A stretch of DNA of 64,000 nt, from positions 36,321 to 100,320 of the forward strand of contig JASLAX010000021.1 of the NCBI GenBank assembly GCA_030146875.1, written 5' to 3'. Within the stretch, counting starts at the first letter, position 1. The number at the start of each line of letters is the position of its first letter. The notes under the pieces were generated by a model. It ran no database searches. It was not told the DNA's origin and worked only from the letters and a program-made list of their open reading frames with translations. Source of the stretch: Longimicrobiaceae bacterium. Lineage in GTDB: Bacteria > Gemmatimonadota > Gemmatimonadetes > Longimicrobiales > Longimicrobiaceae. A program made the translations under genes and the position numbers. This document shows positions 58,366 to 64,000 of the stretch, piece after piece.

Positions 58366-59363
58366 GCGCCCCCTCGCTGGCCGAGGCGCCCGGGGCGTTG
58401 AGCGTGGAGGAGATGCTGGTGCGCGCCCGCCGCGTGCTGCGCATGGAGGCCGACGCCGTGGCGGCGCTGGAGGACCGCATCGGCGACGAGTTCGCCGCCG
58501 CGGTGGAGGCGGTGCTGGCCGCCACCGGCCGCGTGATCGTCTCCGGGGTGGGGAAGTCGGGGATCGTGGGCCGCAAGATCGCCGCGACGCTCACCTCCAC
58601 CGGCACCCCCGCCGTCTTCCTGCACCCGGTGGAGGCGCTGCACGGCGACCTGGGGATCGTGGGGCCGCAGGACGTGGCGATCCTCCTCTCCAAGAGCGGG
58701 GAGTCCGAGGAGCTGCGCGGGCTGCTGGAGTGGCTGGGGCGGACGGGCGTCCGCGTGGTCGCCCTCACCGGGGGACGGGGATCGTCGCTGGCGCGGCAGG
58801 CGGAGGTCGTCCTGGACGTCTCGGTGGCGGAGGAGGCCTGCCCGCACGACCTGGCGCCCACCTCGTCGACCACCGCCGCGATCGCCATGGGGGACGCGCT
58901 CGCCGTCGCGCTGCTGCTGCGGCGCGGCTTCGGGCGGGACGACTTCGCGCGCTTCCACCCGGGCGGCTCGCTGGGCCGGCGCCTCCTGCTGCGGGTGGAG
59001 GACGCCATGGCGACGGAGAAGCTGCCCCTGCTGGGGCCCGACGCCACCATGCGGGAGTGCGTGGTGTACCTGGCGGAGCGCCGCGGGACCGTGGCCGTAG
59101 TGGACGGCGAGCGCCGCCTGCTGGGCGTGGTGACCTCCGGCGACCTGACGCGCCTGATGGAGCGCGAGGAACACTTCTTCTCGGTGACCGTATCCGAAGT
59201 GATGACGTCCGATCCGCTGCACACCGAACCCGGCCAGCTCGCCGCGACCGCCGTGGGGCTCATGGAGCGCCGCGGGATCATGGCGCTCCCCGTCCTGGAC
59301 GAGGAGCGGCGCGTGGTGGGGATGGCGCACCTGCACGACCTGATGCGCGCGGGGGCCGTGTGA
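58362..59363 (+). CDS. kdsD: Arabinose-5-phosphate isomerase (SIS plus CBS pair)
   Basis: 333 residues. SIS domain (VSGVGKSGIVGRKIA, LLSKSGESEELRGLL, TSSTTAAIAMGDALAVALL) followed by FHPGGSLGRRLLLRVEDAM and two CBS domains. Makes arabinose 5-phosphate from ribulose 5-phosphate for KdsA (KdsD/KpsF type). All four Kdo genes are thus in one operon. Confidence 0.94.
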   Translation: MSAPSLAEAPGALSVEEMLVRARRVLRMEADAVAALEDRIGDEFAAAVEAVLAATGRVIVSGVGKSGIVGRKIAATLTSTGTPAVFLHPVEALHGDLGIVGPQDVAILLSKSGESEELRGLLEWLGRTGVRVVALTGGRGSSLARQAEVVLDVSVAEEACPHDLAPTSSTTAAIAMGDALAVALLLRRGFGRDDFARFHPGGSLGRRLLLRVEDAMATEKLPLLGPDATMRECVVYLAERRGTVAVVDGERRLLGVVTSGDLTRLMEREEHFFSVTVSEVMTSDPLHTEPGQLAATAVGLMERRGIMALPVLDEERRVVGMAHLHDLMRAGAV

Positions 59364-59926
59364 CCGCGCGCGTCGCCGTCGCCCTGCTGCTCGCCCTTCC
59401 GGCGCTCGCCGCCTGCAAGGGCAGCTCGACCGAGCCCGCGGCCAGGGGAAAGCAGCCCGACGTGGAGGTCACGTCCGACCAGATCATCTACGGCATGCGC
59501 TACAAGATGAGCTCGGGGGGCATCCGCAGCGCCGACCTCTTCGGCGACACGGCGTACACCAAGCCGGGGGACACGCGCGTCTCGCTCAAGGGCGTGCGCC
59601 TGTCGTTCTACGACAAGAACGGGAACAAGACCGGCGACCTGAACTCGCGGCAGGGGGAGTACGACACCCGCGGCGGCGTGATGGTGGCCCGCGGCAACGT
59701 GGTGCTGATCCTGACCGGCGAGAAGGGCCCGCGCACGGTGAAGACCGAGGAGCTGCACTACGACGCGGCCGGCGACAAGGTGTGGAGCGACAAGCCCACC
59801 ACCCTGACCGAGGACGGCCAGACGTACCGCGGCCAGGGCTTCACCTCCAACACCGCGTTCACCAACCTGACGGTGCAGCAGCTCAAGACGTCGGGGATCG
59901 AGACGAAGGGCGGGATGCGGTTCTGA
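59360..59926 (+). CDS. lptC: LPS export protein LptC
   Basis: 188 residues. Lipoprotein-like start (LLLALPALAAC lipobox) followed by an OstA/LptC-type beta-jellyroll with YKMSSGGIRSADLFGDTAY, LNSRQGEYDTRGGVMVARGN and the terminal GQGFTSNTAF. The lipid-anchored form is common in this kind of bacteria, while E. coli uses a membrane helix. GTGTGA overlap with kdsD. Confidence 0.88.
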   Translation: MTARVAVALLLALPALAACKGSSTEPAARGKQPDVEVTSDQIIYGMRYKMSSGGIRSADLFGDTAYTKPGDTRVSLKGVRLSFYDKNGNKTGDLNSRQGEYDTRGGVMVARGNVVLILTGEKGPRTVKTEELHYDAAGDKVWSDKPTTLTEDGQTYRGQGFTSNTAFTNLTVQQLKTSGIETKGGMRF

Positions 59927-61581
59927 TGCGCCTCCCCCGCCTCCTCCTGCTCCTGGCCGCCGCGTGCGCCGCGCTGGCCGCCGCGCCCGCCGCCGCGCAG
60001 CAGACGCGGTGCGCGCTGCGCGAGAACCGCATGACCAACGTGCAGCCCGCGGGGGAGTTCCGCGTGGGCTACATCTCCGGCCCGCTGCTGGTCACCTGCG
60101 ACGCGGGCGAGCAGCTCCGGGCCGACAGCGCGGAGATCTACGAGCAGCTCAACGAGGTGCGGCTCTACGGGCGCGTGGACTACCAGGACCCCACGCGGGC
60201 GCTCACGGCCGACCAGGCGACCTACAACTCGCAGACGGGCCGCCTGTTCGCCACCGGGAACGTGGTGTTCACCGACCGCAACCGGGGCTCCACCCTGCGC
60301 GGGCCGCAGCTCGAGTACTTCCGCGCCATGCCGGGCCGCCCGGAGTCGCAGACGCTGGCCACGGGGCGCCCGCACATGACCGTGGTTCCCCGCGCCGAGC
60401 CCGGCCGCCCCGCGCGCGAGCCGATGGAGGTGGACTCCGACCAGCTCAGCACGGTGGGCGACCGCTTCGTCACGGCGACGGGGACGGTGCTGATCCGCTC
60501 GCGCGACGTGGTCTCGCGGGCGCAGGAGGCGTTCTACGACGCCACCACCGAGCGCCTGGAGCTGCGCCGCGACGCCAGCGTGGACGGCGCGAGCTACGAC
60601 CTGTTCGGAGGCTTCATCGAGACGGACCTGGAGGGGGGGCGCGTGGACCGGGTGCTGGCCCGCACCAACGCCCGGCTGGTGAGCGAGAAGCTCACGGTCA
60701 CGGCCCCGCAGATCCGCATGTCGTTCGCCGGCGACCTGCTGCAGCGGCTGGTCGCGGGGCGCGAGGTGGGCGCCGTCAACCAGGCGCGCTCCATCGCCAC
60801 GGCCAGCGGGTTCCGCATGGAGGCCGACTCGCTCGAGGCGGAGCTCCCCGCGCAGAAGCTGCGGCTGGTGAAGGCGATCGGCCGCGCCCGCGGCGAGGCG
60901 TGGGACACGGCGCAGGCAGCGCCCGTCCGTCCCGCTCCCGCGGCGGGGGACAGCGCCCGGCCCGCCGCCGCCCGCGCCGACACCATCCGCGTGATGGGGA
61001 TCGTGCTGGGCGAGCGCGACCTGATCCTGGCCGACACCATCCTCGGCTTCTTCGTGCAGGTGGACGGCGCCGGGCGCCCTCTCGCGCGTGCGGACACCGC
61101 CTCCGCGAGGGCCGACACCACGGCCGTGGACGCCGCCCCGACGGTGGGCGCCGCGGGGCCCCCGACGACGCCCGCCCCCGCCGCGGCGGACACGGCGGGG
61201 GAGAAGACGGAGCTGGAGAGGATGCTGGCGCTGGGCTCCGCGCGCTCTGTGTACCGCATGCGCGACCGGGACAAGCCCGACCAGCCGCCGGGGATCAACT
61301 ACCTGACGGGGGACACCATCGACCTGTCGTTCCGGAACGGGGAGATCGACGTGGCGCTGGTGAGGGGGCTGCAGCGCGGCGTGTACCTGGACCCCACGCC
61401 GCGCGCGGCCGGCGACACCGCCCGCACGCCCACGCCCGCCGTTCCCGGCCGGCCCGGGGGACGGACGGCGCCGGTGCCCGCCGGAAACCGTCCGGCCGCC
61501 CCCCCGCCCACGGCGCCGGGCACGACGCCTCCCGCAAAGACGCCGCTCGCCGCCCCCCGGGCGGGGGAGGACCGCCCGTGA
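59926..61581 (+). CDS. lptA: LptA/OstA-type LPS transport protein with a Pro/Ala-rich tail
   Basis: 551 residues, about three times the usual LptA. Signal peptide (LLLLAAACAALAAAPAAAQ), then OstA-like jellyroll repeats (for example VRLYGRVDYQDPTRALTADQ, RLFATGNVVFTDRNRG, and VDSDQLSTVGDRFVTATGT). A long Ala/Thr/Asp/Pro-rich low-complexity stretch follows, and the C-terminal 50 residues are Pro-rich. It may do the work of LptA and extend the periplasmic bridge. It lies between lptC and lptB. Confidence 0.82.
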   Translation: MRLPRLLLLLAAACAALAAAPAAAQQTRCALRENRMTNVQPAGEFRVGYISGPLLVTCDAGEQLRADSAEIYEQLNEVRLYGRVDYQDPTRALTADQATYNSQTGRLFATGNVVFTDRNRGSTLRGPQLEYFRAMPGRPESQTLATGRPHMTVVPRAEPGRPAREPMEVDSDQLSTVGDRFVTATGTVLIRSRDVVSRAQEAFYDATTERLELRRDASVDGASYDLFGGFIETDLEGGRVDRVLARTNARLVSEKLTVTAPQIRMSFAGDLLQRLVAGREVGAVNQARSIATASGFRMEADSLEAELPAQKLRLVKAIGRARGEAWDTAQAAPVRPAPAAGDSARPAAARADTIRVMGIVLGERDLILADTILGFFVQVDGAGRPLARADTASARADTTAVDAAPTVGAAGPPTTPAPAAADTAGEKTELERMLALGSARSVYRMRDRDKPDQPPGINYLTGDTIDLSFRNGEIDVALVRGLQRGVYLDPTPRAAGDTARTPTPAVPGRPGGRTAPVPAGNRPAAPPPTAPGTTPPAKTPLAAPRAGEDRP

Positions 61582-62846
61582 GCGCGGAGAGCCTGCGCGA
61601 CCTGGCGGCGGGCACCGGCGCGGCGGACGTCTCGTCCCTGATCGCACTGCGCGCGCTGGTGTCGCGGGCGGGGGACGACGGGACGGCATCGAAGGCCGGG
61701 TGGCTCACGGCGCTGCGTGAGGAGTACCGCCGCTGGTACGCGGACCCCGCGGCGGCGCCGGGCGCGTCCGGGCAGCCGACCAACTTCCCGGAGCCGGAGA
61801 CGCTCGCATACCTGGACGAGCACATCCTTCCGCACCTGGTGGGGGACGGGGTCATCGCTCCCTCCGACGAGGCCGCGGCGGACGGCGACGGTGGCGGTGC
61901 CGACGGGGCGGAGGACGGCGACGGCTGGTCGTCGGTGCGCCTGTCCCCGTGGGCGGCGGAGGAGGTGCGGACGGACCGGAGCGCCGCGCTCGCGGTGCTG
62001 GACGAGCGCATCCGCGCGGTGCTGGCCGCGCAGTCCGTGGGCGCGGACCGCGGGCCGCCCCCGGGGCCCACGCCGGGCGGCGACACGCTGGAGGCGCAGG
62101 GGCTGGTGAAGACGTACCGCAAGCGGCGCGTGGTGAACGACGTGGCGCTCGACGTCTCCCAGGGCGAGATCGTGGGGCTGCTGGGGCCCAACGGGGCGGG
62201 GAAGACCACCACGTTCTACATGATGGTGGGGCTCATCGCCCCCGACCGCGGCACGGTGCGGCTGGGCAGGAAGGACCTGACGGGCGTCCCCATGTACCGC
62301 CGCGCGCGCGCCGGCATCGGCTACCTGGCGCAGGAGCCCTCCATCTTCCGGCGCCTGACGGTGGAGGAGAACGTCCTGGCGATCCTGCAGATGATGAAGC
62401 TCTCGAAGGCGGAGCAGCACCGCCGGCTGGAGGAGCTGCTGGACGAGCTGAGCATCAAGCACCTGCGGAAGACGTACGCCTACGCCCTGTCGGGCGGCGA
62501 GCGGCGGCGGCTGGAGATCACCCGCGCGCTGGTGGCGCGGCCCAAGTTCATGCTCCTCGACGAGCCGTTCGCGGGGGTGGACCCCATCGCCGTGCACGAC
62601 ATCCAGCAGATCGTGTCCGACCTGCGGCGGCGGGGGATCGGCGTGCTGATCTCCGACCACAACGTGGAGCAGACGCTGGACATCGTGGACCGCGCCTACA
62701 TCATGTACGACGGCCGGGTCCGCGTCTCCGGCACGGTATCTGAGTTGGTATGGAACGAAGAGGTCGCGGAGATCTACCTGGGTCCCACGCTGACCGCCCG
62801 CATGCGCGAACGGTATTCCAATCCTGAAAAGGATCGAGCGGTATGA
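61578..62846 (+). CDS. lptB: LPS export ABC ATPase LptB with an N-terminal extension
   Basis: 422 residues. Residues about 172-422 are a complete LptB: Walker A GLLGPNGAGKTTTFYMM, signature YALSGGERRRLEITRAL, Walker B PKFMLLDEPFAGVDP and switch His SDHNVEQTL. Residues 1-170 are an extra domain not in classical LptB (about 240 residues): a helical part (DVSSLIALRALVSRAGD, LREEYRRWYADP), an acidic Gly-rich linker, then RSAALAVLDERIRAVLAA. The GTG start overlaps lptA; no good internal start precedes the ABC domain. Confidence 0.9.
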   Translation: MSAESLRDLAAGTGAADVSSLIALRALVSRAGDDGTASKAGWLTALREEYRRWYADPAAAPGASGQPTNFPEPETLAYLDEHILPHLVGDGVIAPSDEAAADGDGGGADGAEDGDGWSSVRLSPWAAEEVRTDRSAALAVLDERIRAVLAAQSVGADRGPPPGPTPGGDTLEAQGLVKTYRKRRVVNDVALDVSQGEIVGLLGPNGAGKTTTFYMMVGLIAPDRGTVRLGRKDLTGVPMYRRARAGIGYLAQEPSIFRRLTVEENVLAILQMMKLSKAEQHRRLEELLDELSIKHLRKTYAYALSGGERRRLEITRALVARPKFMLLDEPFAGVDPIAVHDIQQIVSDLRRRGIGVLISDHNVEQTLDIVDRAYIMYDGRVRVSGTVSELVWNEEVAEIYLGPTLTARMRERYSNPEKDRAV

Positions 62847-64000
62847 AGACGGGACTCTACCAGGGCACCACCCTCAAGCAGGAGATGAAGATCAATCCTC
62901 GCCTGTACCAGGCGATGGATCTCCTGTACATGCCGCTCCTCGACCTTCAGGCGCACCTGAAGCAGGAGCTCCTCAACAACCCCTTCCTGGACATGATCGA
63001 CGGGGAGGTGGAGGAGCTCGTGGAGAAGAAGGACGAGGAGAAGGAGAAGGAGAAGAACGACGAGGAGATCGACTGGGAGGAGATCCTCCTGAACGGCTTC
63101 GAGACGGGCGGCCGCCGCGAGGAGTACGAGGAGCGGGAGTACTACGAGCCCGTCTCCGTGGCCACGCGCGAGCTGGGCGACCACCTGCACGACCAGCTCA
63201 CGCTGCTCCGGATGAGCGAGCGCGAGCTGCTGCTGGGCGAGGAGGTGATCGGCAACATCAGCGACGAGGGGTACCTGACCTGCGCGATGGAGGAGATCGT
63301 CGACGCGCTCAACCGCTTCCTGGACGAGAACGGCGGCGACTGGGCCGAGTCGCCCGAGGAGATGCGCCCGTTCACGCTCAGCGAGGCGGAGATGATGCTC
63401 CGCACCATCCAGTCGTTCGACCCGCCGGGGATCGCCGCGCGCGACCTGCGCGAGTGCATCCTGCTGCAGCTCCGCGACTCCGCCGTGCAGGAGCTGATGA
63501 AGTCGCGCGGCGAGGCCGAGCCCAGCGACCCCGAGGTGCTGGAGATCCTCTCCGGGTCGCTCGCGCACCGCATCGTCTCGGACTACTTCGAGCAGCTCAT
63601 CAACCACCGGTGGTCCGAGATCTCCAAGGAGCTCTCCATCACCCCGCGCGACGTGCAGAACGCCGCGGACGAGGTGGCCAAGCTCGATCCCAAGCCGGGG
63701 CTCAAGTACTCCAGCGGGGGCGACAACTACATCATCCCCGACCTGATCGTGGAGAAGATCGACGGGGAGTACCTGGTCTTCCTGAACGACACCTCGCTGC
63801 CGCGCCTGAAGCTGTCGCGCACCTATCGCGAGATCGCCAAGGACAAGAAGAAGTTCGCGGGCGAGAACAAGGAGTTCATCTCCAACAAGCTGAACTCGGC
63901 CAACTGGATGATCCAGGCGATCGAGCAGCGCCGGCAGACCATGCTGAAGGTGATGAACTTCATCGTGGACCGGCAGCGCGACTTCTTCGAGAAGGGCGTG
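62843..64000 (+). CDS. rpoN: RNA polymerase sigma-54 factor RpoN (3' end outside the window)
   Basis: Open to the last base: 386 codons seen. Region I is Gln/Leu-rich (MKINPRLYQAMDLLYMPLLD, then LKQELLNNPFLDM). A strongly acidic Glu/Lys run follows (residues about 55-80), then region III with LGDHLHDQLTLL, FDPPGIAARDLRECILLQL and DPKPGLKYSSG. The C-terminal RpoN box is beyond the edge. ATGA overlap with lptB; lptB-rpoN adjacency is widespread in diderms. Confidence 0.95.
   Translation, partial: MKTGLYQGTTLKQEMKINPRLYQAMDLLYMPLLDLQAHLKQELLNNPFLDMIDGEVEELVEKKDEEKEKEKNDEEIDWEEILLNGFETGGRREEYEEREYYEPVSVATRELGDHLHDQLTLLRMSERELLLGEEVIGNISDEGYLTCAMEEIVDALNRFLDENGGDWAESPEEMRPFTLSEAEMMLRTIQSFDPPGIAARDLRECILLQLRDSAVQELMKSRGEAEPSDPEVLEILSGSLAHRIVSDYFEQLINHRWSEISKELSITPRDVQNAADEVAKLDPKPGLKYSSGGDNYIIPDLIVEKIDGEYLVFLNDTSLPRLKLSRTYREIAKDKKKFAGENKEFISNKLNSANWMIQAIEQRRQTMLKVMNFIVDRQRDFFEKGV

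Overview
This is a compact, very GC-rich (roughly 70% or more by eye) bacterial chromosome segment made almost entirely of housekeeping genes in tightly packed operons. Many neighbouring genes overlap by 4 bp (ATGA/GTGA), and GTG and TTG starts are common. The LPS and outer-membrane genes (Kdo synthesis, LptA/B/C, a TolC-MFP-RND pump, beta-barrels) show a diderm. Several traits together suggest Gemmatimonadota, probably the Longimicrobium group: a mannose-family PTS clustered with HPr kinase, scattered GCGGAG-type intergenic repeats, and a short peptide with a KKLKL..L.V.SF leader. That placement is inference; no rRNA is present to confirm it.

Layout. 0.4-9.1 kb: riboflavin genes (ribBA, ribH), nusB, a GT4 glycosyltransferase, hprK, and a complete mannose-type PTS (EIIA, EIIB, EIIC, EIID, HPr, EI). 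9.1-13.3 kb: metK, a bifunctional-nuclease-family protein, a secreted anchored protein, recO and a small FlgD-Ig-like exported protein. 13.4-14.2 kb (minus): a zinc-ribbon protein and a PtsN-like EIIA. 14.4-18.1 kb: dus, larB and a membrane diguanylate cyclase. 18.2-18.6 kb: tmRNA (ssrA) with clear promoter, tag and terminator. 19.0-20.3 kb: a macrodomain protein and an unknown protein. 20.5-26.6 kb: a receiver protein, a REC/HPt/GGDEF hybrid, a HEAT-repeat protein, a processive GT2 and a YaiO-type barrel, which read as a c-di-GMP-linked exopolysaccharide locus. 26.8-29.7 kb: heptose-7-phosphate kinase, ridA and a phosphohexomutase. 30.2-34.5 kb: carbamate kinase, sucCD, an EIIA-CBS fusion and ndk. 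35.0-42.4 kb: two small membrane proteins, then yceD-rpmF-plsX-fabH-fabD-fabG-acpP-fabF.

42.5-49.6 kb (minus): an orphan Cys-rich RiPP-like precursor peptide, then an RND/MFP/TolC efflux operon with its TetR regulator and two matching operators. 49.7-51.8 kb: ispF, a DedA protein and xerD. 52.2-54.3 kb: a TrpG/PabA amidotransferase and an outer-membrane barrel. 54.4 kb to the end: an unbroken envelope operon kdsB-pyrG-kdsA-kdsC-kdsD-lptC-lptA-lptB-rpoN, with rpoN cut by the window edge. It covers Kdo synthesis and activation and the LPS export machinery. LptB carries an unusual N-terminal extension of about 170 residues.

Noncoding content is also informative. There are sigma70-like promoters (TTGACA-N17/18-TATAAT type), two of which predict leaderless mRNAs; long GC-rich terminators; and two dispersed intergenic repeat families, with three and five copies in the window. 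No transposase, CRISPR array, rRNA or tRNA gene was seen. Window-wide reading was by eye, so weak genes in other frames could have been missed.
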